Assembly: GCA_910585605.1 (NCBI GenBank)
Contig: CAJUFL010000001.1
Coordinates: 1-64,000 of the forward strand
Length of the DNA stretch: 64,000 nt
Direction: 5' to 3'
From: an uncultured Lachnospiraceae bacterium
GTDB lineage: Bacteria; Bacillota; Clostridia; Lachnospirales; Lachnospiraceae
In this document: positions 55,231 through 64,000 of the stretch, in pieces
Numbering within the stretch: position 1 is the first letter of the stretch
How the letters are laid out: every line of letters begins with the position of its first letter
Made by a program: the position numbers and the translations under genes
The notes under the pieces: model-generated
Seen by the model: only the letters and a program-made list of their open reading frames with translations
Database searches by the model: none
What the model was told of the DNA's origin: nothing

Positions 55231-55548
55231 TTATCTTTCTACATATTTTACGGCTGTTCCATAAGCCATAACCTCGGCAGCCCCCGCCATAATTGCAGAA
55301 GTTGCATACCGCACATTCACAACAGCATCTGCTCCCAATGCTTCCGCTTCCTGTTTCATTCTTTTGGTTGCCAGTGCTCTTGCATCATTCATCATATCGT
55401 TATACGCCTTCAGTTCGCCTCCTACCAGCGTCTTAAAGCTCTGGGTAATATCGTGTCCCACATTTTTTGTCTGTATCGTACTCCCTTTTACCAGACCAAG
55501 CATCTCTAGCTCTTTTCCGCTGATATAATCAGTATTGACTAAGATCAT
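55231..55548 (-). CDS. YbjQ/UPF0145-family protein
   Basis: Encodes 105 residues from the ATG at 55548. Typical features are ILVNTDYISGKE, the Arg-Met region (ARALATKRMKQEAEALGADAVVNVRY) and AEVMAYGTAVKY. The family forms a pentameric soluble fold of unknown role, sometimes called heavy-metal binding (DUF74), with no clear metal ligand here. It overlaps the upstream small membrane gene by 20 bases, so the two are translationally coupled. Confidence 0.85.
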   Translation of the reverse strand: MILVNTDYISGKELEMLGLVKGSTIQTKNVGHDITQSFKTLVGGELKAYNDMMNDARALATKRMKQEAEALGADAVVNVRYATSAIMAGAAEVMAYGTAVKYVER

Positions 55549-55756
55549 CTTCCTCACCACTCCTTATTTCCTTCATTCTCTGTACACACACAAATATCAT
55601 TACAGCCGCCAAAGCGATGGGAATAATTCCAAATAGCAGTTTTAAAAGAATTCCCGGCAGTGCTGCCAGTAATATAATGAAATAAACATAATAATACACA
55701 ATAAAAAGTACTGTAATAACAATAGGCGCAATCATTTTCTCACTATGCTCTTTCAT
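55529..55756 (-). CDS. Small membrane protein preceding YbjQ
   Basis: Encodes 75 residues with two helices (about 10-30 and 33-55) and an acidic tail (RSGEEDDLSQY). Unknown function. It overlaps the YbjQ gene by 20 bases. Preceded by GAAAGGGGGAT. Confidence 0.55.
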   Translation of the reverse strand: MKEHSEKMIAPIVITVLFIVYYYVYFIILLAALPGILLKLLFGIIPIALAAVMIFVCVQRMKEIRSGEEDDLSQY

Positions 55757-55885
55757 GGAAATCCCCCTTTCATTGCATTTCTTCCATCCTATCTTAAAGT
55801 GGATGGTTTGTCAATACACAGCATGACCCGTTGATGATAAGCAATCGTTATTTTCCCAAAAATTGCATTTATTTTAAAAATTAAC

Positions 55886-55914
55886 TTGCATATTCTATTA
55901 ACAAGTAGTATTAT
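55886..55914 (+). promoter_or_regulatory. Promoter of the hemolysin III-type gene
   Basis: TTGCAT (55886-55891), 17-base spacer, TATTAT (55909-55914), 86 bases before the ATG at 56000. Confidence 0.6.
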
Positions 55915-55999
55915 GATAAACAAGATAACATAGTATTCAATACTACATGATAGATTTTTAATTAACAGTACTTACAACATTGGAAAGGATGTGTTTCTT

Positions 56000-56662
56000 A
56001 TGAATACCGGACATTGGAAAGTAAAAGACCCTGGAAGCGCACTGACGCATTTTATCGGAATGATCGTCGCTGTTTTAGCAGCAACTCCGCTTCTTATCAA
56101 AGCTGCACATGGATTAAACAGTGCTTACCTTGGCGCATTTATTGTATTTATCGTCAGTATGATCTGCCTGTATGGCGCCAGCACGATTTATCATACCTTT
56201 GATATTTCAGAAAAGGTAAATACCGTACTTCGGAAGATTGACCATGCTATGATCTTTGTGCTGATTGCTGGTTCCTATACGCCAATCTGCCTGATCGTCC
56301 TTCCAAAGTCCGTCGGTCTGCCACTGCTTGCCACGGTTTGGAGCATTACCCTCATCGGCACAATTTTTAAAATCTGCTGGATTAACTGCCCTCACTGGTT
56401 ATCCTCTGTCCTCTATATTGGTATGGGCTGGCTGGTGGTCTTTGCCTTTTCTTCCATTATGAAAAACCTGTCCCACGATGCGTTCATGTGGCTGTTAGTA
56501 GGCGGTATCATATATACGGTTGGCGGTATTATATACGCATTAAAGCTTCCGCTTTTCAAAAAATTTAACTGGAAGAATTTTGGCAATCACGAGTTGTTCC
56601 ACTGCTTTGTCATGCTGGGCAGTTTGTGCCATTTTATTCTGGTTTACAAGTATCTGGCGTAA
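56000..56662 (+). CDS. Hemolysin III/PAQR-family membrane protein
   Basis: Encodes 220 residues from the ATG at 56000 (AAAGGA 10 bases ahead); a GTG three codons earlier touches that site. Seven membrane helices. The conserved metal-binding set is seen: STIYHTFD in helix 2, KIDHAMIF, and HELFHCFVMLGSLCHF in the last helix. Family members are zinc-dependent receptor/ceramidase relatives; the bacterial role is uncertain and haemolysis is not established. Confidence 0.85.
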   Translation: MNTGHWKVKDPGSALTHFIGMIVAVLAATPLLIKAAHGLNSAYLGAFIVFIVSMICLYGASTIYHTFDISEKVNTVLRKIDHAMIFVLIAGSYTPICLIVLPKSVGLPLLATVWSITLIGTIFKICWINCPHWLSSVLYIGMGWLVVFAFSSIMKNLSHDAFMWLLVGGIIYTVGGIIYALKLPLFKKFNWKNFGNHELFHCFVMLGSLCHFILVYKYLA

Positions 56663-56684
56663 TCATTTTTCAAAAATATCAAAT

Positions 56685-56799
56685 AAAGATAAATAAGTAT
56701 TTTATGACTGATAAAAAAGAAGAACGCCGGCACCAATGTACCATGCATTCTCCTTATACACATTTTATTGAAGGTATTTAAAAATACTTATTTATCTTT
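56685..56799. repeat. Perfect 19-base inverted repeat with 77-base spacer
   Basis: AAAGATAAATAAGTATTTT (56685-56703) and its exact complement (56781-56799) lie between two convergent genes. The right arm touches the stop codon of the amidohydrolase gene. It could be a folded 3' end shared by both transcripts or a relic of a small mobile repeat; the loop holds no gene. Confidence 0.7.
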
Positions 56800-57628
56800 A
56801 TGCCATCTTAAGAGATTCCATCTCTTTTACTGTTCCTGCCATTCCCTTTGTATAAAAGGTTTCATACAAATCCATCTGACGATCTTTTTTAAACGGAAAT
56901 TTCTTCCTGATCTGCCTTACTTTATCAGCGTCTACCTCTACCACCATCAGCTCTGACTTGCTGTGTGCTTTTGTCAGCCGCTCTCCCATCGGGTCAAATG
57001 CCATAGAGCTTTCCATATATTCCAATCCGTTACCTTTTCCAGTCCGGTTTACTCCAATGATATAGCACTGATTTTCAATGGCTCTTGCCCGAAGCAGGGT
57101 TTCCCAGTGAAGAATGCGGTCTTTCGGCCAGTTGGCTATCACTAAAATCATATCGGCTTGTCCCGATACAGCCTGAAAAACTTCCGGAAAACGCAGGTCG
57201 TAACATACAAATCCAGATATTTCCATATCCTTTAAACGGGCAGTCTTCACTTCGTGCCCTCCTATGTAATGCCTGCCTTCCTCTCCATAATTAAAAGGAT
57301 GAATCTTGTCATAATCATATAGTACCCGGCCCTCAGATACGATCATCAGCTTGTTATAGTATTCCTCACCAAAGTCCTCTACAAAACCAAAAGCCATTGA
57401 CATATGGTATTTTCTCGAATTTTCTTTAAAAAAGCGCAATGTAGGGGAAAACAGCATTTCTTCACCGGCGAGAGCCGTGTTCATTGTAAATCCCGTAAAT
57501 GTCATCTCTGGAAACACCAGAAGCTCCACATCCTGCTTTGCCGCCTGTTCTACCAGTTTCCTTGCCTTTTCCATATTTTTTTCTTTGTCCTCCCAGACAA
57601 TATCCATCTGAGTCAGTCCTACCTTCAT
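56798..57628 (-). CDS. Nitrilase-superfamily carbon-nitrogen hydrolase
   Basis: Encodes 276 residues from the ATG at 57628, with AGGAGGAGG 7 bases ahead. The Glu-Lys-Cys triad is visible: Glu in FPEMTFTGF (~43), Lys in YDKIHPF (~106) and Cys in SGFVCYDLRFPEVF (~139). The order and the RARAIENQCYIIGVNRTG segment match omega-amidase/C-N hydrolases of this family. Likely cytoplasmic amide hydrolysis of a small metabolite; substrate unknown. It stands alone. Confidence 0.9.
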   Translation of the reverse strand: MKVGLTQMDIVWEDKEKNMEKARKLVEQAAKQDVELLVFPEMTFTGFTMNTALAGEEMLFSPTLRFFKENSRKYHMSMAFGFVEDFGEEYYNKLMIVSEGRVLYDYDKIHPFNYGEEGRHYIGGHEVKTARLKDMEISGFVCYDLRFPEVFQAVSGQADMILVIANWPKDRILHWETLLRARAIENQCYIIGVNRTGKGNGLEYMESSMAFDPMGERLTKAHSKSELMVVEVDADKVRQIRKKFPFKKDRQMDLYETFYTKGMAGTVKEMESLKMA

Positions 57629-57725
57629 AACAAGCCTCCTCCTTTTGGTTTGCAATACAGCCATCCATCAACAAGTATATGCTCAAGATATGCATTCTAT
57701 GTATACTTTTTTCATTTTGTAAAGA

Positions 57726-60446
57726 TTATTCTGCTTCCTCTTGTGTTTTATCATATTCCGGAAAGGTTATGATCACTTTAAACAAATCCCCGTCTAATTG
57801 GATATCAAAGGTTCCCCCCTGCAATCTTGTCAGATCTTTTGCAATAGAGAGCCCTAATCCGCTTCCCTCCGTGGTTCTTGCGGAATCCCCTCTTGTGAAT
57901 CTCTCCATTAGTTCTTCCGGGCTGATATTAAGAGGTGCCGCAGATATATTTTTCAGAATAAATGTAATAACACTCTGGCTGTTCGATAAATCCGCATAGA
58001 TTCTGGTTCCCGGATGTGCATATTTATATGCATTTTGTAAAACATTTTCTATAATACGGAACATCCGCCTTCCGTCTGCAAGTACCACTACTGGCTCTTC
58101 CGGAATATTCACCACTACCTTTAAATCCCTTGTAGCAAATTTATCTTCAAACTCTCCCAATGCCTGTTTCATCAATTCGTTAAAAGCAAGGGGCATTTTT
58201 TCCAATTCTATATTACCGGAAGTAGCTTTTGCCGCCTCTACCAAATCCTCTGTTAAATGCCTTAACCTTTGTGCTTTTGATTCCAGAACCTCTATATAAT
58301 GCTCTGCTTCCGGAGTAGGCATCTTCTCTGTTTTTAACAGATTGATATAGTTGATAATGGAAGTCAGCGGTGTTTTTAAATCATGAGATACATTGGTAAT
58401 CAACTCCGTTTTCATCCGTTCATCCTTTATCGACGTCTCTACCGCAGCTTTGATTCCGTCACCGATATGATTAATTCCGTCATTTAACTCCTTAAATAAC
58501 CCATTCTTCCTGTTCAAGAAAACTTTATACTCCAGGTTTCCTTTCGTAATCTCCGTCACACCCCGGGTCAGTTCCTTTAAATCCCTTACAACATAAATAA
58601 GGGTGGCCAGTGTGGCTATGTCCAGTAAAATAAACAAACCAAAACCCATTCTCCTATGGGGCAGAAACCAGCAGATTCCCACTAATATTACATAACCTGC
58701 AAACAGAATTAAAAGCTTGTCTGTTCCTTTCAGACTGTTTATAAACTTTTTCAGATTTTCTCTCAGCCCCTTAACACGGCTGCCTTTTTTCTCTTCTTCC
58801 GAATCAGCATTTTTGTATGCCCTTTTCAAAAATCGATTAAACAGGGAACATTTCTTCATATTATGTGCCCTTAATCTTCTGACAAAGCTTAAAGTAAACA
58901 TCATAAAAGAAAATCCAAATGGAACTGTGGACAGAACTGTCTGTAGCATTACTATTCTTAAATTCATATTTCCAAAATAAATGTACCGTCCTCCTATAAC
59001 TGCAAACAGACAGCAGCCGGTCAGAACAGCCACGAATAAAAGAATCCAAATTTCTGTTGGAAGCCGGTCAAAGGAATTTAAAATAACCTGTTTATCCTTC
59101 CTTCTTTTCTTACCGGTTGTATAAATCAGCAGCCCCGCCTGCAAAAGCAATAAGATCAAGGCAATAGCAGCGATGACTACTGCAAATCCTCCTCTGGCAC
59201 AATTTTCATAATTCAGATAACTTTGAATTAACTGGCTTCCGTCCTCTGCGGATTTCACATCCTGATTAATTCCAAAATACAATACTGTATCCTGGGGCAG
59301 ATAGCTAAACGCTTCCTTTATCACATGATAAAACTTCAGACTCTCTACATTCAGAAGTTTTTCCTCTTCAGAATTTTTGCTTTCATACATGGGAACGTTT
59401 TTCCCAACTAAACGGTATGCATATTGCAAACTGATAATATCCTGAATATCTTTAACATTGGTTTCCTCATACTGGGAATTTTTTATATAATAATAAAATG
59501 AACTGTTTTCATACGCATTGATTTTAGCCAGTTCTATATTAATGCTGCTTTGCTGATTCAGCCTGCTCCACACTCCTCCATTATCCAGATTATCTGCTTT
59601 TAACAACGAAAAAATAATATTGCTTTCCAATTCTTCAGGTGTTCCTATCTCATTTTTCAAATCATAGGAACTGTAAATATAACTGCCCATCGGGTTAAAA
59701 TAATTATCACTTGTGGAATAATATAAATTCTTAATAGGATCAAATACAGCGCATTCAACCTCGGTCACTTTTATGGGCGCATCCTCTGTTTCCTTCAGTG
59801 TTTCTTCTTCCTCAGTGGTATCATCAGGAATCACTGCATATTGCCCATCTTCAGCAAATACAAAATAAGCATTCTCTGAAAAGTATTCAGAATACATATG
59901 TTCTGCATTCTGACGTACACTTGTGCCAACCATAAACATATTTTGAAATGCTTCCTCAGAAAAATATATAAAATTATTATCTATGAACGCCGCATTTCCA
60001 AATAGATACTCCAGTATCTGAGAGTTTCTGGACAAATCAAAACCACTGTTTAAAGTCCGGGTTTTATAACGCTCCTTATGATTCATAACTTCTTCAACGG
60101 ACATTCCATCCTGGCAGTCCTGCATCATGGTAACCAGATCATAAAAAGTAATCGTCTTTTTCTCCACATCTGTGATAGAAAATTCCCTGAAATTTTTTTC
60201 ATATATGGTTGCCAGACTATACATCAGTCTGCTCGCTTCATTACTGACATCTACCTGATATGTATTACTCTGAAAATAATCTGCCTTAGGAAATTGTAAA
60301 ATATCTGATCCATAATGCAGAACACCATAAACAGAAAATATCAGCCCTGTCATAAAGACACAGAATGTCAGCATACAAAACAATCCCCTTGCGAGTTTTC
60401 CTGAGGTGGAAAATAACCACTTATCTGTTTGCTCTCTCTCTTTCAT
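57726..60446 (-). CDS. Large membrane sensor histidine kinase
   Basis: Encodes 906 residues. An N-terminal helix (~15-40) leads to a ~370-residue extracytoplasmic domain with no recognised fold, then several helices (~420-445, 470-490, 495-535, 590-640). A HAMP-like linker, HisKA (ELITNVSHDLKTPLTSI, His ~690) and HATPase_c (IIENVLQNAYKY, GSGLGLSIAKDL) follow. It phosphorylates the OmpR-type regulator encoded 101 bases upstream. Large outside domain plus multiple helices suggests it senses an envelope or large ligand signal. AAGGAG supports the start. Confidence 0.9.
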   Translation of the reverse strand: MKEREQTDKWLFSTSGKLARGLFCMLTFCVFMTGLIFSVYGVLHYGSDILQFPKADYFQSNTYQVDVSNEASRLMYSLATIYEKNFREFSITDVEKKTITFYDLVTMMQDCQDGMSVEEVMNHKERYKTRTLNSGFDLSRNSQILEYLFGNAAFIDNNFIYFSEEAFQNMFMVGTSVRQNAEHMYSEYFSENAYFVFAEDGQYAVIPDDTTEEEETLKETEDAPIKVTEVECAVFDPIKNLYYSTSDNYFNPMGSYIYSSYDLKNEIGTPEELESNIIFSLLKADNLDNGGVWSRLNQQSSINIELAKINAYENSSFYYYIKNSQYEETNVKDIQDIISLQYAYRLVGKNVPMYESKNSEEEKLLNVESLKFYHVIKEAFSYLPQDTVLYFGINQDVKSAEDGSQLIQSYLNYENCARGGFAVVIAAIALILLLLQAGLLIYTTGKKRRKDKQVILNSFDRLPTEIWILLFVAVLTGCCLFAVIGGRYIYFGNMNLRIVMLQTVLSTVPFGFSFMMFTLSFVRRLRAHNMKKCSLFNRFLKRAYKNADSEEEKKGSRVKGLRENLKKFINSLKGTDKLLILFAGYVILVGICWFLPHRRMGFGLFILLDIATLATLIYVVRDLKELTRGVTEITKGNLEYKVFLNRKNGLFKELNDGINHIGDGIKAAVETSIKDERMKTELITNVSHDLKTPLTSIINYINLLKTEKMPTPEAEHYIEVLESKAQRLRHLTEDLVEAAKATSGNIELEKMPLAFNELMKQALGEFEDKFATRDLKVVVNIPEEPVVVLADGRRMFRIIENVLQNAYKYAHPGTRIYADLSNSQSVITFILKNISAAPLNISPEELMERFTRGDSARTTEGSGLGLSIAKDLTRLQGGTFDIQLDGDLFKVIITFPEYDKTQEEAE

Positions 60447-60547
60447 GGCAGTCTCCTTAATATTGTTCTATAACCAATTATGGTTTGCTGTTGTGAAAAC
60501 CGTATGTATGCAGACATCTGTACCCGGCTTTGCCATAAATTGATTAT

Positions 60548-61237
60548 TTACTTCCTTTCCATTCGATATCCGACGCCCCACATTACTTTTACATAGTCAG
60601 GATTCTTTGGGTCAATCTCTATTTTTTCCCGAATCCTTCTAATGTGTACCGATACGATATTATCTGTAGCATATGCATCTTCCTCCCAGATTCTTTCATA
60701 AATCTGTGCAGAAGAAAACACTGTTCCCACATTTTCCATTAACAGCTGTAAAATTTTAAATTCCGTAGGCATAAGTTTTACGCTTTCTCCATCTACAGTA
60801 ACAATCTTTTGTTCCCGATCCATTGCAATCGCACCATTTATCAGGAGATTATCATTGTTCTGCTCTATCCCGCCCAGCTTTGTATATCTTCTCAGCTGGG
60901 ATTTTACCCTTGCAATCAGCTCTAACGGATTGAATGGCTTGGTCACATAATCATCTGCCCCGACATTTAGTCCCAGAATCTTGTCCACATCTTCGGATTT
61001 TGCAGAGAGCAGGATTACAGGAATGGAACTTTTTTCCCGAAGCCTTAGCAATGCATGGATTCCATCCAGTTCCGGCATCATAATATCCAGAATAATTAAA
61101 TGAATCTCCTCTCTCTCCATAACCTGCAATGCTTCTTTTCCATTATAGGCTGGAATTATATTGTAGCCTTCCTGTTTTAAATAAATGGAAACAGCCTCCA
61201 CTATTTCTTTGTCATCATCACAAACTAATATAGTCAT
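60548..61237 (-). CDS. OmpR/PhoB-family response regulator
   Basis: Encodes 229 residues. The receiver domain has acidic pair DD7-8 (CDDD), phospho-acceptor D51 (ILDIMMP), T/S (LLSAKS) and Lys in YVTKPFNP. The C-terminal winged HTH (~130-225) has SSAQIYERIWEEDAYATDNIVSVHIRRIREKI. It works with the sensor kinase that follows on the same strand. GAGGTGA precedes the ATG. Confidence 0.95.
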   Translation of the reverse strand: MTILVCDDDKEIVEAVSIYLKQEGYNIIPAYNGKEALQVMEREEIHLIILDIMMPELDGIHALLRLREKSSIPVILLSAKSEDVDKILGLNVGADDYVTKPFNPLELIARVKSQLRRYTKLGGIEQNNDNLLINGAIAMDREQKIVTVDGESVKLMPTEFKILQLLMENVGTVFSSAQIYERIWEEDAYATDNIVSVHIRRIREKIEIDPKNPDYVKVMWGVGYRMERK

Positions 61238-61517
61238 TATTTCACCTCACCCCTACTATACGTCAGCACAAATAAATTATCAAGTTCCATTTCAGAAACT
61301 TTAGAATTCTTCATAAACACAGGTATTTTTTACCTTCCACCATGTACTGCCAGTAAGCCTTATTATCAATATGATTTTATTGTACAAAAAAATAATTACA
61401 AAAATGCATACAAAAAAATGAAGAAATTCTTACGATTGTCCTTTTTATTCAACAGATTATTAGACAATACAAATTCACATAAAGTTTTGCAGGAAACTTT
61501 AAAAGATTACAGCATAA
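61238..61517. other. Intergenic region upstream of the two-component operon
   Basis: About 280 bases, AT-rich with poly-A stretches. It should carry the promoter of the response regulator gene; I could not settle on one hexamer pair. No reading frame with coding character was seen. Confidence 0.5.
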
Positions 61518-61553
61518 AACAGACGACAGATAAAATATTATCTGCCGCCTGTT
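61518..61553 (-). terminator. Terminator of the atp operon
   Basis: AACAGGCGGCAGATAA and TTATCTGTCGTCTGTT form a 16-base stem (two G-T or mismatched pairs) with a 4-base loop, followed by TTATG on the minus strand. It lies 55 bases after the atpC stop. Confidence 0.85.
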
Positions 61554-61608
61554 TTTATTGGTGATATTCAATATAGCATAGTATAATGCCACACAACATC
61601 TTCGTATG

Positions 61609-62007
61609 TTACCGACCCGCCAAAGTCTGGCGAATCAATGCTTTCTTTAATGCTAACTCCGCACGGTTCATATCTATGCCGGAGCCCTCTTCAATTCGGC
61701 GTCTTGCACGAATCTCCGCTTCCTTTGCACGGTTTGCATCAATCTCATCCGGCCATTCCACGCTCTCTGCCAAAATGGTCACCGAATCTTGAAGAATCTG
61801 GATAAATCCGGACATCAATGCTGCCTCTTTCACAGTATCATTTTCATGGATTCGAAGGACACCCGGTGCAATAATTGCGGTCAACGGAATATGATTCGGA
61901 TAGATACCCATATCACCCTCTGTCGTGGTAAATTCTAAAAAAGAGGATTCTCCTTCATAAAATATACGCTCGGGAGCTACGATTTTCAATTTCATACTAT
62001 CTGCCAT
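61609..62007 (-). CDS. atpC: ATP synthase epsilon subunit
   Basis: Encodes 132 residues: an N-terminal beta sandwich (LKIVAPERIFYEGESSFLEFTT, GDMGIYPNHIPL) and a C-terminal helical hairpin (DANRAKEAEIRARRRIEE ... ALKKALIRQTLAGR). It is part of the F1 central stalk and can inhibit ATP hydrolysis. AAAGGAG precedes the ATG, and the gene follows atpD by about 80 bases, the usual last place in the operon. Confidence 0.95.
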   Translation of the reverse strand: MADSMKLKIVAPERIFYEGESSFLEFTTTEGDMGIYPNHIPLTAIIAPGVLRIHENDTVKEAALMSGFIQILQDSVTILAESVEWPDEIDANRAKEAEIRARRRIEEGSGIDMNRAELALKKALIRQTLAGR

Positions 62008-62088
62008 CTGTACTCTCCTTTTTTGCGCCAGCTCGAAAATACCCTGCTCAGTGCCTAAGTATCAGTCGTGCCCGCATTTCCGGTTATA

Positions 62089-63480
62089 TTATTTCACCTT
62101 TGCCAGCACATCATCAATGCTGCCTGCATTCAGGAAATATCCCTCCGGAATATCATCATGTTTGCCTTCAATAATTTCCTTAAATCCACGAATCGTCTCT
62201 GATACCGGAACATATTTACCGCTTGTACCGGTAAACTGCTCTGCTACGAAGAATGGCTGTGACAAAAATCTCTGTACCTTTCTTGCACGGGATACTACCA
62301 GCTTATCTTCTTCCGATAACTCATCCATACCAAGAATTGCAATAATATCCTGTAATTCTTTATATTTTTGCAAGATCTCCTGTACACCGCGGGCAACCTC
62401 ATAATGTTCTTCCCCTACAACCTTTGGATCCAGAATTCTGGAAGTAGACTCCAAAGGATCCACCGCAGGATAAATACCCAGCTCTACGATGGAACGGGAA
62501 AGTACTGTTGTTGCATCCAGATGGGCGAAGGTTGTAGCCGGAGCCGGGTCTGTCAAGTCATCAGCAGGCACATAAACCGCCTGAACAGATGTAATAGAAC
62601 CGTTCTTTGTGGATGTAATACGCTCCTGCAAAGCACCCATCTCTGTCTGAAGTGTTGGCTGATAACCTACTGCTGACGGCACACGTCCAAGAAGTGCCGA
62701 TACCTCGGAACCTGCCTGGGTAAAACGGAAAATATTATCAATGAATAACAATACGTCCTTACCACCCTGGTCACGGAAATATTCCGCCATTGTAAGACCC
62801 GTTAAACCAACTCTCATTCTCGCTCCAGGCGGCTCGTTCATCTGACCAAATACCATTGTGGTCTTATTGATAACTCCGGATTCCTGCATTTCGTGGTAAA
62901 GGTCATTACCCTCTCTGGTACGCTCACCTACACCAGTAAATACGGAATATCCACCATGCTCTGTTGCGATATTACGAATTAACTCCTGAATCAATACGGT
63001 TTTACCTACACCAGCACCACCAAACAGTCCGATTTTACCACCCTTCTGGTAAGGGCAAAGCAAATCTACTACCTTAATACCTGTCTCTAAAATCTCTGTA
63101 TCTGTCGCCTGCTCAGAAAATTCCGGAGCTTTTCTGTGAATCGGAAAATGCTCTTTACATTCCGGAGCCGGCTTATTATCGATTGGCTGACCCAATACAT
63201 TAAACATACGGCCTAATGTATTCTCACCTACCGGCACGGTAATCGGTGCTCCAGTAGCTACAGCCTCCATACCACGAACCAGACCGTCTGTTGGGCCCAT
63301 GGCAATACACTTTACTGTATCATCACCTAAATGCTGGGAAACCTCTACGGTCAATTCCCCACCGTTTTCGGTAGCAATCGTAATCGCATCATTAATCTCA
63401 GGAAGCTTACCTTCACTGAATTTAATATCCAATACGGCACCGATGATCTGGGTGATTTTACCGACATTTTTTTCTGCCAT
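62089..63480 (-). CDS. atpD: ATP synthase beta subunit
   Basis: Encodes 463 residues, normal length. The P-loop is GGAGVGKT (residues 154-161), followed by GERTREGNDLYHEM, the Walker B region LLFIDNIFRFTQAGSEVSALLGR, and the PALTDPAPAT-type segment seen as DDLTDPAPATTFAHLDATTVLSR. It is the catalytic subunit of F1 in the proton- or sodium-driven ATP synthase. GGAG precedes the start. Between atpG and atpC as in most Firmicutes. Confidence 0.98.
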   Translation of the reverse strand: MAEKNVGKITQIIGAVLDIKFSEGKLPEINDAITIATENGGELTVEVSQHLGDDTVKCIAMGPTDGLVRGMEAVATGAPITVPVGENTLGRMFNVLGQPIDNKPAPECKEHFPIHRKAPEFSEQATDTEILETGIKVVDLLCPYQKGGKIGLFGGAGVGKTVLIQELIRNIATEHGGYSVFTGVGERTREGNDLYHEMQESGVINKTTMVFGQMNEPPGARMRVGLTGLTMAEYFRDQGGKDVLLFIDNIFRFTQAGSEVSALLGRVPSAVGYQPTLQTEMGALQERITSTKNGSITSVQAVYVPADDLTDPAPATTFAHLDATTVLSRSIVELGIYPAVDPLESTSRILDPKVVGEEHYEVARGVQEILQKYKELQDIIAILGMDELSEEDKLVVSRARKVQRFLSQPFFVAEQFTGTSGKYVPVSETIRGFKEIIEGKHDDIPEGYFLNAGSIDDVLAKVK

Positions 63481-63552
63481 ATTTTTTCTCCTTACTTATC
63501 TTTCAAACTTTCTGTTCCTTATATTTCATGCACATTTTCACAGTGCGGACCC

Positions 63553-64000
63553 CTAGGAGATGGCCTCTGCACCTGCTATAATCTCAGTTAATTCCTGTGT
63601 AATGGAACTCTGACGTGCCCGGTTATATTTCAGGGACAAATCAGCAATCATATCATCTGCATTCTTAGTTGCAGAATCCATTGCCTGCATACGGGCACCA
63701 TTTTCACTGGCAACTGCCTCAATAAATGCACCGTAAATGATATTGTTCATATATTTTGGAATAATCATATCCAATGCTTCATCTGCCTCAGGCTCATAGT
63801 TCATTGGTGTCAGGACATCTATCTCTACATCCTGCATGATCTCATCTACATCGATTGGCAAAAGCTTGATCAGCTTCTCCTCCTGCACAACAGTATTCTT
63901 AAAACTGGTATACGCAAGATAAATTTCACCTACTTCCCCATTCTCATAGGAAGCAAGCACATTTTTCCCGATATGGATGGCATCTGCATAGAGCGGTTCA
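63553..64000 (-). CDS. atpG: ATP synthase gamma subunit (5' part outside the window)
   Basis: The minus-strand frame is open from the window edge to 63553 and encodes at least 149 residues, ending with the gamma C-terminal helix KNADDMIADLSLKYNRARQSSITQELTEIIAGAEAI, which sits in the F1 centre. The N-terminal half lies beyond base 64000. It is followed by atpD after 72 bases. Confidence 0.95.
   Translation of the reverse strand, partial: EPLYADAIHIGKNVLASYENGEVGEIYLAYTSFKNTVVQEEKLIKLLPIDVDEIMQDVEIDVLTPMNYEPEADEALDMIIPKYMNNIIYGAFIEAVASENGARMQAMDSATKNADDMIADLSLKYNRARQSSITQELTEIIAGAEAIS

Overview
The window reads as chromosome of a low-to-mid GC Gram-positive anaerobe of the class Clostridia, most likely a Lachnospiraceae-type gut commensal. 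The evidence is the F1-ATPase genes in clostridial order, a T-box-controlled valS, a TIGR04086 membrane protein, very large secreted proteins built from BspA-type leucine-rich repeats and bacterial Ig-like domains, PadR, LytTR-like, ECF and LacI regulation, and TTGACA/TATAAT promoters with strong AGGAGG ribosome sites. No rRNA, tRNA, CRISPR array or intact insertion sequence was seen. Most genes lie on the minus strand.

Layout. 1-3 kb: small membrane protein, HAD phosphatase, FHA-domain protein. 3-9.5 kb: two secreted Ig-like surface proteins flanking a cyclophilin and a frameshifted membrane-protein gene. 9.6-14.6 kb: CorA transporter, membrane-anchored MutS-like ATPase, phenylacetate-CoA ligase plus ACT-domain protein. 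14.7-20.1 kb: a 1814-residue BspA-like surface protein. 20.7-23.6 kb: Na+/solute symporter and sulfotransferase-like protein. 23.7-26.2 kb: an AT-rich polymorphic-toxin cassette (frameshifted toxin-44-like gene, candidate immunity protein, lipoprotein) behind LytTR-like direct repeats. 26.4-29.6 kb: valS and its T-box. 29.6-32 kb: an AT-rich cassette of receiver protein, cytoplasmic-looking histidine kinase and Panacea (SocA/GepA-like) protein, with its own promoter and a LexA-like box. 32-38 kb: BspA/transglutaminase surface protein, an unrecognised membrane protein, a small hydrophilic protein, an acetyltransferase remnant and a Flg_new-repeat surface protein with a duplicated 3' tail. 38-42 kb: an SsuABC-like transporter divergent from a LacI regulator, with two matching operator half-regions between them. 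42-45.6 kb: an ECF sigma factor between two paralogous membrane proteins, one of them broken. 45.7-48 kb: PadR-led membrane/regulatory operon. 48-49.7 kb: decayed DNA with a RhuM gene carrying an internal deletion. 49.7-55.8 kb: LTA-synthase-like sulfatase, LysM/G5/M23 peptidase, flavin reductase, YbjQ. 56-61.2 kb: hemolysin III-type protein, nitrilase-family amidohydrolase, a two-component system. 61.6-64 kb: atpC, atpD and partial atpG.

Most unusual items. (1) The receiver-kinase-Panacea cassette with a LexA-like site. (2) The toxin cassette with LytTR-like repeats. (3) A sigma-factor locus with a shared promoter motif (TTGTTAC-N16-CRTATATA) before the sigma gene and its likely anti-sigma partner. 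(4) Several genes broken by single-base changes in homopolymers or by a microhomology deletion. Those homopolymer indels could also be sequencing errors, since raw reads are not available here.
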